Shown: positions 47,903 to 57,020 of the stretch, in pieces
Position numbering within the stretch: the stretch's first letter is position 1
Layout: each line of letters starts with the position of its first letter
Assembly (NCBI GenBank): GCA_016125085.1
Contig: WGMM01000015.1
Span: 1 to 64,000, forward strand
From: a bacterium
GTDB taxonomy: Bacteria; Planctomycetota; Planctomycetia; Isosphaerales; Isosphaeraceae
Reading direction: 5' to 3'
Length of the DNA: 64,000 nt
Notes under the pieces: generated by a model
Databases searched by the model: none
The model's input: only the letters and a program-made list of their open reading frames with translations
What the model was told of the DNA's origin: nothing
Program-made: the position numbers and the translations under genes

Positions 47903-49783
47903 GTGAATTTCAATCGTAGGCAGATTCTGCGTTACGGAGCCTGGGCTCCTTTCGCCTCTGGCATGGCCGGTGCTGCGAATCGGGAGTTGTCGGCCGCCGA
48001 TCTGGCCCGGGTCGTACGATGCTCGATCTTTCCGGGGGTCGGTTTTGCCAGGATCGGGAACGCGCCTGGCGATTATATGCTGGCGCCGGAAGTACCTGGT
48101 ACCTGGCCGTCTCCTCCCGGGGGCTACAAGGACGCCGCCGGCCGGATCTATCCCCAGGCGGCTCGATTTCGGATTTACGGCTACGACGCCCAGGGGCGAG
48201 TCGTCGGCGAAATGCATGCGGGAAATGCCCAGGTGCGCTGGCGTGTGCACGTGGCCAACCGCAAGGCAGCCTGGTATGACTTCGACCAGCCTTTCGACAT
48301 TCCTGAGTCGGGCACGCTTCAATGTGGCCTGAGGAACGCCACGATCACCGGCTCCACACGAGCTTCGCTCGTGAACGACCCCGGCCCAAGGGAAATTTCG
48401 GGGCGTGCCGTCAATCCTGCCGGCACGATGCCCCAATACCGGTTCCAGGGAGGTTCGGTCTACGGAGTGCCGGTAGCCCTGGGCGACCTGAGAACCGACC
48501 CTTTCGGCCGTCTGATCGTCCTTGGCGGTACAGGCAATTCCGCTTCGTGGATTCCCGGAGCCGAGGCGACGACCTTCGCCAATAACGACACCTGGTACGA
48601 CGACACATCCGATGGACCTGTAGACGCCACAGTGACGATCGGCGGCCGCACCCTTCAGGCCGAGGGGGCTTGGGTCGTCACTGCTCCGCCCAATTTCGCG
48701 CCTGGAATTCAGGGCGTGGTCACGCTTTATGACGTCATGTACTCCGTGGCACTGCAGATGGGGGCACAGTCCCCGGCGAAGCCTTCTTTCGTCAGGCAAA
48801 TATTGCCGCTTCTTCAGAGAAGCGTTCTCTATCAGTGGACGAATCGTGGCGTATTTCTGGCCAATGGCTGGGGATCGCCGGGCAACTTCATGCGGCCCGA
48901 CTTCCTGCGGGCCCTGGCAAGTCCGGCACCAAGGAATCAGGCAATTCGCCAGGAGGTTTTCGAACGTTTCCGGAATCCGGACTTCGACAACTTTGAGCCG
49001 GACAAGCTGCCCCCCTGCTACGGCGATGCCACGACACTGCCGGCGAACTCCACTCGCCAGTTTCAGGCGATTCTGCCGAATCAGTTCGAGTGGCTTGGGC
49101 AATGGGCAGCCGGTGACTTCGTGGCCGATTTGCCGCCGGGCCTAGTACCCGATCAGGGCCCGGCGTTGCTGGAGCGGTTGCCGGTTTCGGAGCAGCCGGG
49201 GGCACTCGATCGGGCCTCGCTCGACGACTGCCTGGGCGGACCGTTCCACCCGGGTTGCGAACTGGCATGGCCAGTGCGGCAGACATTGCTGTATTCCGCT
49301 CCATTCCGCATCGCTCGGCGGACAAGCCCGGAACCGGACTTCGGCCCCGTGCTGACCCAGTCGATCGCCCTTTCGTCGAATGGCCCTCTGGCTGGCAGCG
49401 GACCAGGGGATTTGACCCGGTGGATGGCCGTTCCATGGCAGACCGACACTTCGAGCTGCCTGTATGCCTATAGAGAGCCGAATGACGTCTATCTTCCGAC
49501 GTTCTGGCCGGCACGCGTGCCCAACAATGTGCTGACGACGGAAGATTACGCCATCGTCCGCAACAAAAAACTGCCTATGCACATTCGTGCCACGGCCTTC
49601 CGGCGCCGGGCCGACTGGTTCCGTATGAAGCCGCTTAACTCACAGGAACAAATGCGCATGGTCAACCAGTTCGTGAAGAACTGGAGTTCCATCGGTGTCG
49701 TGACGCTTCGTCCCGGGCCGGGTGATTCGTCCTTCCCGGTCCACTTCTGGGTTGAGGAAAACGCGAACTTCAGCCCGGTATGA
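47903..49783 (+). CDS. LodA/GoxA-family oxidase (cysteine tryptophylquinone cofactor)
   Basis: 626 residues from a GTG with AGGGG 7 bases upstream (a GTG at 47876 is also open). The start gives an N-terminal twin-arginine-like FNRRQILRYGAWAPFASG. Typical LodA-family blocks: FPGVGFARIGNAP near residue 40, a possible CTQ cysteine (Cys443) in DDCLGGPFHPGCEL, and a CTQ tryptophan in DLTRWMAVPWQTDTSSC (Trp507 or Trp512). The Cys443 to Trp507 spacing is 64 residues, close to the 65 between LodA Cys516 and Trp581. LodA is an L-lysine epsilon-oxidase; GoxA oxidises glycine; the substrate here is unknown. The next gene, overlapping by ATGA, is the LodB-like maturation flavoprotein. Confidence 0.88.
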   Translation: MNFNRRQILRYGAWAPFASGMAGAANRELSAADLARVVRCSIFPGVGFARIGNAPGDYMLAPEVPGTWPSPPGGYKDAAGRIYPQAARFRIYGYDAQGRVVGEMHAGNAQVRWRVHVANRKAAWYDFDQPFDIPESGTLQCGLRNATITGSTRASLVNDPGPREISGRAVNPAGTMPQYRFQGGSVYGVPVALGDLRTDPFGRLIVLGGTGNSASWIPGAEATTFANNDTWYDDTSDGPVDATVTIGGRTLQAEGAWVVTAPPNFAPGIQGVVTLYDVMYSVALQMGAQSPAKPSFVRQILPLLQRSVLYQWTNRGVFLANGWGSPGNFMRPDFLRALASPAPRNQAIRQEVFERFRNPDFDNFEPDKLPPCYGDATTLPANSTRQFQAILPNQFEWLGQWAAGDFVADLPPGLVPDQGPALLERLPVSEQPGALDRASLDDCLGGPFHPGCELAWPVRQTLLYSAPFRIARRTSPEPDFGPVLTQSIALSSNGPLAGSGPGDLTRWMAVPWQTDTSSCLYAYREPNDVYLPTFWPARVPNNVLTTEDYAIVRNKKLPMHIRATAFRRRADWFRMKPLNSQEQMRMVNQFVKNWSSIGVVTLRPGPGDSSFPVHFWVEENANFSPV

Positions 49784-50907
49784 GTTCTGACTTCGAAGCG
49801 AACGGGAGAGTCGTGATTATCGGCGGAGGCCCGGCCGGCCTCGCCGCCGGGATCGCTCTCGCACAACTGGGCAGGCGGCCGATCGTGATCTCGCGGATCG
49901 ATCAGGCTTCAAGATCAAGGCCAAAGATCGGCGAGTCACTCGCCCCGCGCGCCTGGCCGATTCTTCAGAGGCTGGGGATCGAACATCTGATCGACGACCG
50001 GCGGCACTTGCAGAGCCCTGGCACACTTTCGAGCTGGGGCCATGCCGGTCTTGCATCCGAGGATTTCCTGTTTCATGCGAATGGCCTCGGCTGGCATCTG
50101 GATCGAAATCGATTCGAAACCGAATTGCGGGAATTTGCGGAATCGATTGGCATTCAGGCGATCGAAAGCACAAAGTTTCGAATCGAACGTGCCGAATCGA
50201 ACGGCTGGAATATCGGTCTCGAGTCTACCGGCAAAACGATCTTCGCCGATATTCTCATCGACGCTTCTGGCCGGTCCGCGGCGGTCGCCCAATACGAAGG
50301 CGTGCGTAGGAAGGTTTACGATCGCCTTGCAGCCTGGTATGCGTTTCTCGAATCTCCCACACCGATCGAAGACGCCCGGGCGATGGTCGAAGCACGCCCC
50401 GAAGGCTGGTGGTATTCGGCCCTTCTGCCCGGAGGAAGGCTCGTAGTCGCCTTGTTCTGCGACCCTGCCCGGCTCGCAGGCATGAACCGGTCGATGGAAA
50501 AATGGCAAGATTCGCTCGCTGAAACCCAATGGACACGCCAGCGCGTGGCTGATGGTCGATATCAGGCGACAGAACCGCCCCGCGTTGCCGCTGCGGATTC
50601 TTCGATCCTCGAACGTATCGGAGGATCGAACTGGGTCGCATGTGGCGATGCCGCAGCATGTTACGATCCGTTGTCTTCGCACGGTATCGCAACCGCCCTG
50701 GCCAGCGGGATGGACGCTGCTTCAGCTGTTCATGCCGCGCTCGGCGGCGATCTCGAACCGTTCGAACGATATGTCGACAGAGTGAGTCGAAGCTTTTCGT
50801 ATTATTTCAGCATGAGGGCTGAAGTCTACGCACAGGAAAAGCGCTGGAGCGATTCACCGTTCTGGGCCGCTCGCAGCCGGATTGACTTCGAAGAATCGAC
50901 CTGCTGA
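49780..50907 (+). CDS. LodB-like FAD-dependent maturation protein
   Basis: 375 residues, overlapping the LodA-like stop by four bases. FAD-binding Rossmann motif VVIIGGGPAGLAAGIALAQLG at residues 11-31, and the second FAD motif ACGDAAACYDPLSSHGIATALASGMDAA of flavin monooxygenases and tryptophan halogenase-like proteins. In the LodA/GoxA systems LodB is needed in the cytoplasm for formation of the cysteine tryptophylquinone. The overlapping arrangement and the family match this role. No halogenase Lys or chloride-site specifics are apparent. A 97-base gap follows before the D-lactate-dehydrogenase-like gene. Confidence 0.85.
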   Translation: MSSDFEANGRVVIIGGGPAGLAAGIALAQLGRRPIVISRIDQASRSRPKIGESLAPRAWPILQRLGIEHLIDDRRHLQSPGTLSSWGHAGLASEDFLFHANGLGWHLDRNRFETELREFAESIGIQAIESTKFRIERAESNGWNIGLESTGKTIFADILIDASGRSAAVAQYEGVRRKVYDRLAAWYAFLESPTPIEDARAMVEARPEGWWYSALLPGGRLVVALFCDPARLAGMNRSMEKWQDSLAETQWTRQRVADGRYQATEPPRVAAADSSILERIGGSNWVACGDAAACYDPLSSHGIATALASGMDAASAVHAALGGDLEPFERYVDRVSRSFSYYFSMRAEVYAQEKRWSDSPFWAARSRIDFEESTC

Positions 50908-51004
50908 ACTTGGCTGGACCGGGAAGCATGAATCCTCCGGAATCTGTCACCGGGGCATTCACACGTGAAGCTTTCGAAATGAACATGGACGCACAGGTAC
51001 GCTG

Positions 51005-52003
51005 ATGATCGAGATCTCCGTATTCGATACCAAACCCTACGATCGCAAATATCTGGCCCAGGCAAAACAGGCGGACCGGATTCGCTGGAAGTTCCATGAA
51101 TATCGTTTCGGGCCTGATACGGCCCGAACTGCCACGGGGTCGAATGCCGTCTGTCTTTTCGTGAACGATGTGGCTGACCGTAAATCGCTGCTCGTTCTGG
51201 CCGAACTGGGCGTGCGGCTTATTTGCCTGCGGTGTGCCGGTTTCAATAATGTCGATCTGGAGGCCGCACGGGAACTCGGGCTGAATGTCGTGCGGGTGCC
51301 GGCATATTCGCCGCACGCGGTCGCTGAACATACGATCGGGCTGCTTATGACTCTCAACAGGAAAATTCACCGGGCTTACAATCGAGTCCGCGAATTGAAT
51401 TTCTCTCTGGGCGGACTGGTCGGTTTCGATGTGCATGGCAAGACGGTCGGAATCGTCGGTACTGGCAAGATCGGCAAGGCGACGGCAGAAATTTTCCGGG
51501 GCTTCGGTGCGGGGGTTCTGGCCAGCGACGTTAATCCTGATCTCGACTGGGCGATTGAGAAAGGAGTGAGGTACGTCGCTTTCGAAGAACTTATGGCGCA
51601 ATCGGATATCGTTTCTCTCCACGTGCCGCTTATGCCCGAGACGCATCATCTGATCGACGATCGTACACTGGCAATGACGCGTCCCGGGGTGATTCTGCTC
51701 AACACAAGCCGAGGCAAGCTGGTCGACACGACAGCGCTGATCTCGGGTTTGCGGACAGGCCATGTCGGCGGCGTGGGCCTGGATGTTTACGAAGAGGAGG
51801 AAGGTGTCTTCTTCGAAGATCATTCGGACCACATCCTGCAGGACGAATCACTGACTCAGCTCCTGATGTTCCCCAACGTGCTGATTACGGCCCATCAGGC
51901 TTTCCTGACTCATGAAGCTCTCAGCGAAATTGCCCGATGTACGGTGGAGAACGCCATTCGGATGATGAGCGGCGAACCATTTCTGGAAGGAACGACGCTG
52001 TGA
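51005..52003 (+). CDS. ldhA: D-lactate dehydrogenase-like 2-hydroxyacid dehydrogenase
   Basis: 332 residues. NAD-dependent D-2-hydroxyacid dehydrogenase. The nucleotide-binding loop is VGIVGTGKIGKA (about residues 147-158), and the catalytic Arg, Glu and His positions lie in LNTSRGKLVDT (Arg), DVYEEEEGVFFED (Glu) and the NVLITAHQAFLTHEA (His) segment. The text HAVAEHTIGLLMTLNRKIHRAYNRVRE is the LdhA-type region. It would interconvert pyruvate and D-lactate during fermentation, or act on a related 2-keto acid. The stop overlaps the start of the next gene (GTGA), and it follows the LodA/LodB pair co-directionally. Confidence 0.9.
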   Translation: MIEISVFDTKPYDRKYLAQAKQADRIRWKFHEYRFGPDTARTATGSNAVCLFVNDVADRKSLLVLAELGVRLICLRCAGFNNVDLEAARELGLNVVRVPAYSPHAVAEHTIGLLMTLNRKIHRAYNRVRELNFSLGGLVGFDVHGKTVGIVGTGKIGKATAEIFRGFGAGVLASDVNPDLDWAIEKGVRYVAFEELMAQSDIVSLHVPLMPETHHLIDDRTLAMTRPGVILLNTSRGKLVDTTALISGLRTGHVGGVGLDVYEEEEGVFFEDHSDHILQDESLTQLLMFPNVLITAHQAFLTHEALSEIARCTVENAIRMMSGEPFLEGTTL

Positions 52004-53175
52004 AATCAGTCTTGTCGATTTCGAAACGAGCGAGACGCTTGTGGCTGACGCTAGTGATGGCTTGCATTCCGTCGATGGCGGCTGTCGATGTGTCGATGGG
52101 CGCAGAACCCCGGCTCAATCAGATTCAGGTGATCGGAACGCACAATTCGTATCACCTTGCTCCTCATCCGGATTTGATGAATCTTTTACGGCTGACGAGC
52201 CAGCGGCAGGCGGAGTCGATCGACTATTCTCACCGAATCCTCGCAGAGCAATTCGGCAAGCTCGGAATTCGCCAGATCGAACTGGACCTGTTCCATGACC
52301 CCGCCGGCGGGCTTTTCGCTGAACCTGCCCTGCGGACGACATTGCGAAATCTGGGCCGGGATCAGGGGCCTGACCCAAACGCTGAAGGTGTTCTGAACTT
52401 GCCTGGCCTGAAAGTTCTGCATGTGCAGGATGTGGATTATCGATCGACGGTCCCCACTTTCGAAATCGCGCTGCGTCAAATTCGGACATGGTCCGCGGCG
52501 AATCCGGGCCATGTGCCGATCATGGTCCTCGTCGAGCTGAAGGACAATGCAATCAAAGGGCTTGCGACGATTCCGAAGAAGTTCGACCCAGCCGCCCTCG
52601 ATGAAGTGGACAAGACGATCGACAAGGTGTTCGCACGTTCGGAATGTTACGTTCCGGACGACCTGCGCGGCGATTGCGAAACTCTCCCGGAAGCGATAAC
52701 GCAACATGGCTGGCCAGAACTGAAGGCCATACGTGGCAAAGTGATTTTCGCACTCGATAACGAAGGCATGATTCGTGACATGTACATTGCGAATCGCCCG
52801 AACCTGAGCGGACGCCGCATGTTCGTGACACCACCATCGGAAGGTCATCCGGCAGCCGCGTTTTTCAAGCTCAATGACCCGATACGTGATTTCGAAAAGA
52901 TACGTCGTCTTGCGAAAGCCGGTTACATCGTACGGACTCGAGCCGATGCGGATACGCGGCAGGCACGTTCGGGCGATACGGCCCAGCGCGACAAAGCCCT
53001 GGCCAGTGGAGCCCAGTTCGTAAGCACCGATTATCCGGAGCCTCGGCTCGAGTGGTCCGTATATCAGGTGAAGTTCGAAAAAGGTGTGGTCGCCAGGCCG
53101 AATCCTGTAACCGGAGCGAACCTTCCGGATATGGACCTGGACGATGCAGCCCGAACGCAGATCGAATCACGCTGA
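52000..53175 (+). CDS. Exported phosphoinositide phospholipase C-like (Ca2+-dependent) protein
   Basis: 391 residues. I choose a GTG at 52000-52002 because GGAAGG lies 9 bases upstream and it gives a signal peptide (SKRARRLWLTLVMACIPSMAA). The body is a TIM-barrel PI-PLC (Ca-dependent PI-PLC-C1 group): QVIGTHNSYHLA with the first catalytic His, IRQIELDLFHDP (metal Glu/Asp and region of the second residue), LKVLHVQDVDYRST, and GKVIFALDNEG. The two His expected for acid-base cleavage are in HNSYH and LHVQD. Substrate could be a phosphodiester-linked lipid or inositol glycan outside the cell. It is translationally coupled to ldhA by a GTGA overlap, although the link between the activities is not obvious. 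Confidence 0.85.
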   Translation: MKSVLSISKRARRLWLTLVMACIPSMAAVDVSMGAEPRLNQIQVIGTHNSYHLAPHPDLMNLLRLTSQRQAESIDYSHRILAEQFGKLGIRQIELDLFHDPAGGLFAEPALRTTLRNLGRDQGPDPNAEGVLNLPGLKVLHVQDVDYRSTVPTFEIALRQIRTWSAANPGHVPIMVLVELKDNAIKGLATIPKKFDPAALDEVDKTIDKVFARSECYVPDDLRGDCETLPEAITQHGWPELKAIRGKVIFALDNEGMIRDMYIANRPNLSGRRMFVTPPSEGHPAAAFFKLNDPIRDFEKIRRLAKAGYIVRTRADADTRQARSGDTAQRDKALASGAQFVSTDYPEPRLEWSVYQVKFEKGVVARPNPVTGANLPDMDLDDAARTQIESR

Positions 53176-53212
53176 TGTCGCAATCGGACCGATAGTCTGA
53201 TGTTGCGCCGAT

Positions 53213-53974
53213 TCATCGCTGCTGGCGGAATCCGACGACCGCGGCACCAGCGGCAGCTCGTCCCGCGAATCCTTCTCCCCCACCGCCCATCTTGACTTTC
53301 GCGGTCGCGCCGTTGGGCCCATGAAGGGTGTAAATGTCACCGCTTTTGCTCCAGCTTCCCTGAAAGTACTTCACGGGACTGGTTTGATTACGGCGGGCCA
53401 TCGCGCTTCGAACACCGGGATTATCGACGGGGGGGAAATAGACGTTCAAAACTGTTTGCGTCGTGCCACGTTCGCCGATCACGATCCGCCAGAAGCCGAC
53501 GATCGGGTCGAGGGGCTCACGAGTTCTTTCTTCACGTTCGACCACGGGCGAAGCGCCGGATCTCAGTTCGGAATCGATGGCTTCGGCTTCCGCAAGCTGC
53601 CCGGCTTTGACGTACTCGGCTTTTGCGGCTTCGAGAGCTTTTTTCAGCTCCGATCTGGCTCTGGCGACAGCCGTTTCGTAATTTTTTCTGTCGAGTGCGA
53701 CGAACGGGTTCGTCGGCATCGTGCCGTCCTGGCGGAATGCGTCCGTTTCGGATTTGACCCGCTTGATGTCGTCCAGCTGAGCCTTTTTCGAGATCGTATT
53801 CAGCCGGGTTTCCATGGCCTGGAGGAACGACTCACGTGCCTTCGACGTTTTCGATTCTGAAGAATCCCTCGCTTTCGCAAGTTTTTCTCCGATGGGGTCG
53901 GCTTGCCGTGCGGCCGAGACGTCAATCGCCTGTGCCAGGAAGATCGAGAGCGAAATCACGATTTTTCGGAGCAT
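53213..53974 (-). CDS. Exported coiled-coil protein, function unknown
   Basis: 253 residues from the ATG at 53972-53974 (AGGGA about 8 bases upstream; the longer frame to 54076 is rejected). Signal peptide LRKIVISLSIFLAQAIDVSA, then a long helix (residues 25-125) with heptad-like Lys/Glu/Ala patterns, the conserved-looking DSELRSGA near 145, and a C-terminal beta-domain (DPIVGFWRIVIGERGTTQTVLNVYFPP...WSKSGDIYTLHGPNGATAKVKM) that looks like a small lipocalin- or Ig-type sandwich. No domain is certain. Converging with the PI-PLC-like gene, 37 bases apart. Confidence 0.65.
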   Translation of the reverse strand: MLRKIVISLSIFLAQAIDVSAARQADPIGEKLAKARDSSESKTSKARESFLQAMETRLNTISKKAQLDDIKRVKSETDAFRQDGTMPTNPFVALDRKNYETAVARARSELKKALEAAKAEYVKAGQLAEAEAIDSELRSGASPVVEREERTREPLDPIVGFWRIVIGERGTTQTVLNVYFPPVDNPGVRSAMARRNQTSPVKYFQGSWSKSGDIYTLHGPNGATAKVKMGGGGEGFAGRAAAGAAVVGFRQQR

Positions 53975-54298
53975 CGCCAGATTCCCTGTAGTGCATGTAC
54001 GTGTGATCATAGGAACTCCGATCGGGAAGCTCTCGAATAGCTTACGTTCCGTTCGTACCAAAGCGAGATGGGCCATGGCCGAACGATCGTACCGCCATTT
54101 TCGAACGAATGAAGCGTCCCCGGATCGATACGACGGTCATCAACGCAATACCCGAATGGGGTTTGCCCGCGTCTTCGATGTTTCGACGTTCACATCGTGC
54201 TACAGAGCGAGAGAGCGTTCGTACATTTCGCTTGACACTCCGCTTCTGATGGAGCTAGATAAAAGGAGAGAGACGACTATCGCCAGGGCGTACGATTC
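53975..54298. other. 324-base divergent intergenic region
   Basis: Lies between the leftward coiled-coil protein gene and the rightward unknown pair. It contains the TTGACA/TAGATA promoter at 54232-54261. Downstream of the -10 is AAAAGGAGAGAG (54261-54272), a strong ribosome-binding-site-like sequence that is about 27 bases from the ATG, too far to act on it and without an ATG, GTG or TTG at normal spacing. I see nothing else. Confidence 0.4.
54232..54261 (+). promoter_or_regulatory. Sigma70-like promoter for the unknown gene pair
   Basis: A perfect TTGACA at 54232-54237, an 18-base spacer, and TAGATA at 54256-54261, about 38 bases before the start codon. Consensus -35 hexamers are rare in this window, so it is notable. 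Confidence 0.45.
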
Positions 54299-55057
54299 AT
54301 GCATGATCTGTCCGAAAATTCTCCGCAGGAGAATTTCTCCAACGAAAATTTGATGAAGTACAGGACGTCGTCCCGGCGCGAGCAGGAGCGGTTACGTCGA
54401 GCACTCGAAGAGCAGGCATCCTGGGCACGTGAACAGCAGCGGATCGCGGACGAGCAGAGACAGGCGATCGAGCGTCGTCAGGCGGAATTGCGCAGGCAGG
54501 CTCAGGGGAATACGGATGGAATCGATGACAAATCGGGCATAGACGGCTTTGAGATCGATTTCTTCCAAGCGGATGGTCCCCTGTTCGTGAATGAGAAAAG
54601 AGAGCTGGAATCCGATTTTTCGGAACAGTTCTTTTTTTATTCGATGAACTTTTCAGGTCAGGAAACACCGGACTGTGTGGTCTTCGTCTATTCGGACATT
54701 CGTGACAGCAAATCGTCGGAATTCCTTGCGGATGAAACCGAAGGACTGAAGTCATTCATGACTTCGAGCCAGGAACTCTCTCTGGTTCTCAACGACAAGC
54801 CACTTGCCCGCTTCAAGCCGATCTCTTACCCCATCGTGCTGATTATCGGACTGGCCAAAGGATTGAACAAACTGAAAATTCGTCAGAACCGCATACCTTT
54901 TCTCTTCACTCACGAGCTGAAACTGCCGTTCGAGCTGACCGAACCAGGTACCTATGCCATGCAACTGATCGCCCGCTATTTCGATGAACGCCGGCGGACG
55001 ATCTTCGGCAACAAGTACTTTCGGGTTTACGAACCGAAATTGCGTCGGCTTGACTGA
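54299..55057 (+). CDS. Hypothetical protein with N-terminal coiled coil
   Basis: 252 residues, not recognised. Residues about 20-75 are a highly charged Glu/Arg/Gln coiled coil (REQERLRRALEEQASWAREQ...). The rest (80-252) is a mixed alpha/beta domain with FEIDFFQADGPLFVNEKREL, DCVVFVYSDIRDSKSSEF and YAMQLIARYFDERRRTIFGNKYFRVYEPK. No signal, membrane segment or catalytic motif. The gene follows a sigma70-like promoter (-35 TTGACA) and a leader. It ends 38 bases before the next unknown gene, so they form a two-gene unit. Confidence 0.65.
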   Translation: MHDLSENSPQENFSNENLMKYRTSSRREQERLRRALEEQASWAREQQRIADEQRQAIERRQAELRRQAQGNTDGIDDKSGIDGFEIDFFQADGPLFVNEKRELESDFSEQFFFYSMNFSGQETPDCVVFVYSDIRDSKSSEFLADETEGLKSFMTSSQELSLVLNDKPLARFKPISYPIVLIIGLAKGLNKLKIRQNRIPFLFTHELKLPFELTEPGTYAMQLIARYFDERRRTIFGNKYFRVYEPKLRRLD

Positions 55058-55095
55058 ATCATGGTTCGCCGGTCCAGCCGGACAGAGAGGCTCGC

Positions 55096-55557
55096 GTGGA
55101 CAAACAGTGGTTTTCCCTGGTCTATGTCATTTTCGAACGTCAGCCGTTTCGACCGGACGACTGGCAGTCCGGGCTCGATGCTCTGCTTCGCTGCTACGTC
55201 GATCTCATGCCGCTCGACAACCTTCAGCCCAAGTTCGCCGATGTATTCGTTCAGGAAAGTGCGAAAATCAGTAGCCATGTATTCGACGACCCCTATTTTC
55301 ATGACATTTTCACGATGGACAAGTTGCCGCAAAATGACCTGGCCTTCGTTCGGGTGAAGATTGTCGAAGCTCTCATCAAGGCTCTCAAATTGCACGGGTA
55401 TTACCACTCGACTCCGAATGCACCTGAATCCTGGATCGTCGATCGAGGACCGATCAGGATTTTTCGGCTCTCGTGCAAGAATTTCGAGGTGCGGAAGGAC
55501 GATGACGAGGATTCCGAAGTCGTGCGAGGACTGGCGATCGGTGTGATTTACTGGTAA
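55096..55557 (+). CDS. Hypothetical protein, partner of the upstream coiled-coil gene
   Basis: 153 residues, starting with GTG (AGAGAGG 5-6 bases upstream), soluble, no signal. MDKQWFSLVYVIFERQPFRP opens it; the centre (VFVQESAKISSHVFDDPYFHDIFTMDK) is helical; the C-terminal part ends RGLAIGVIYW. No known family. It is 38 bases downstream of the coiled-coil gene and ends 24 bases from the converging MFS gene. The adjacency suggests a two-protein complex. Confidence 0.6.
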   Translation: MDKQWFSLVYVIFERQPFRPDDWQSGLDALLRCYVDLMPLDNLQPKFADVFVQESAKISSHVFDDPYFHDIFTMDKLPQNDLAFVRVKIVEALIKALKLHGYYHSTPNAPESWIVDRGPIRIFRLSCKNFEVRKDDDEDSEVVRGLAIGVIYW

Positions 55558-55581
55558 CCGTTTCCCACGTAGTTTCGAATG

Positions 55582-56934
55582 TCAGGCTTTCGGTTTTTCG
55601 ATCGCTTTGCCGGGATCAAGAAAAGCCCAGCATAATGCTGCCGCGGCGAAATTCGCCAGGAAGATCCAGCCCACGGCGTTCCATCCATATTGCCCTGCGG
55701 CGATCGCTTCGAACAGAAAACCCAGAATCAGAGGGCATGCCCACGCGCCGAGATTGCCTGTCATGTTCATGATCGCGAAAACGATCGGCGTGCGTTCTTT
55801 GCCCATGTCGATGGTGGCTGCCCAGGTCGCCGTCGACGAAAACCCGAACAGGAACGTGCCCAGCGTGATCACGGCGACGCTCACCCAGGGTGGGCCGCCG
55901 ATGGCGTCCGCCAGCGGAAAACTCAGCCCCGCGGCCATCAGCGTGACGACCGTCAGAGTGCTCCGGCTGGCTTTGAGCGAACCGGTACGGCGGAGAATTC
56001 GGTCTGCGACGACCCCCCCGGCCAGGCTGCCCAGAATCACCGATCCCAACGGGAAACTTGTCAGCTCACTGGCGCGGTTCATTTCCACGCCCCGGCTCTG
56101 GGCCAGGTATTTGGGATACCATGTGAAAAAGAACGCATGCCCGAAGGCTCGAAAGATCGATTGCAGGCACAACGCCCAGAACGAAACGGAGCAAGCCAGT
56201 GCCGCGGCAACCGGCAGAGCGTTTTTCATCCTCTGGCCGAATTCGACAGGGATGGGGGAATCGGGCTTTTCCAGTTGCGGATTCGATCGTCCTGAAGTGA
56301 TCAGTTCGAGTTCGGCAGGGCCGACCCGGGGGTGATGTGCCGGATCATCACGGAAAAGTACGAAGAAAATGATCGCCCAGAGGATTCCCAGGCTGGCGAT
56401 CGCCGTAAACGATTGCCGCCAGTCCATTCCCAGATTCATCATCCAGGCAATTCCCGCTGTCGCTGCCACGGCGCCGATGCTCATGCATGCATTGGGAACG
56501 CTGCTGGCCGAAGCGCGCCGTTCAAGCGGGAACCAGTCACGAATGACGCGAGCCACGATCGGGAACAGCCCCCCCTGAGCCAGTCCGGTCAGGATGCGGG
56601 CATAATAAAGTTCGGTTCCGGAACGACTTGAGGCGGCCCAAAGATTCGCGGCGGACCAGGTCAGGGCCAGGAGCGGCAAAGCGATCCGGGCACTCAGGAG
56701 AGTTCCCAGCCAGCCGCCTGGAATCTGTGAGATGAGATAACCGATATAAAATGCGCCGAAGATGTGCCCCATTTCGACATCGCCGATGTTCATTTCGGTC
56801 TGGATCGCGCGGGACGTGGGTGCCAGGCCGACGCGCACGAAATACGAATGGATCGCCGCGAGGCCGACCATCGCGAGGATCAGAAATCGCACATTTCCTG
56901 CGCTTTTCGTGGCGGGTTGTCCTGGATCGGACAT
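55582..56934 (-). CDS. MFS transporter (anion:cation symporter/ACS-like)
   Basis: 450 residues from the ATG with GGAG about 9 bases upstream (a GTG at 56949 is an alternative). Twelve membrane helices. MFS fold signatures include IGDVEMGHIFGAFYIGYLISQIPGGWLGTLLSARIALPL and RILTGLAQGGLFPIVARVIRDWFPLERRASASS, typical of the ACS branch that carries organic anions such as glucarate, hexuronates or allantoate. The substrate is not determined. It lies upstream, co-directionally, 86 bases from a dimethylformamidase-beta-like gene. Confidence 0.88.
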   Translation of the reverse strand: MSDPGQPATKSAGNVRFLILAMVGLAAIHSYFVRVGLAPTSRAIQTEMNIGDVEMGHIFGAFYIGYLISQIPGGWLGTLLSARIALPLLALTWSAANLWAASSRSGTELYYARILTGLAQGGLFPIVARVIRDWFPLERRASASSVPNACMSIGAVAATAGIAWMMNLGMDWRQSFTAIASLGILWAIIFFVLFRDDPAHHPRVGPAELELITSGRSNPQLEKPDSPIPVEFGQRMKNALPVAAALACSVSFWALCLQSIFRAFGHAFFFTWYPKYLAQSRGVEMNRASELTSFPLGSVILGSLAGGVVADRILRRTGSLKASRSTLTVVTLMAAGLSFPLADAIGGPPWVSVAVITLGTFLFGFSSTATWAATIDMGKERTPIVFAIMNMTGNLGAWACPLILGFLFEAIAAGQYGWNAVGWIFLANFAAAALCWAFLDPGKAIEKPKA

Positions 56935-57020
56935 GCTTCGGCTCTCCACGTTTCGTGATGTTCAGTTTTCCCGGGGGCCGGTCAATCCGAAGAAATCCAT
57001 GATTCGCGATGATGCGGCGA

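Noticed and set aside
47780..49102. 440-codon frame antisense to the LodA-like gene
   Set aside because: No family resemblance and overlaps a well-supported gene.
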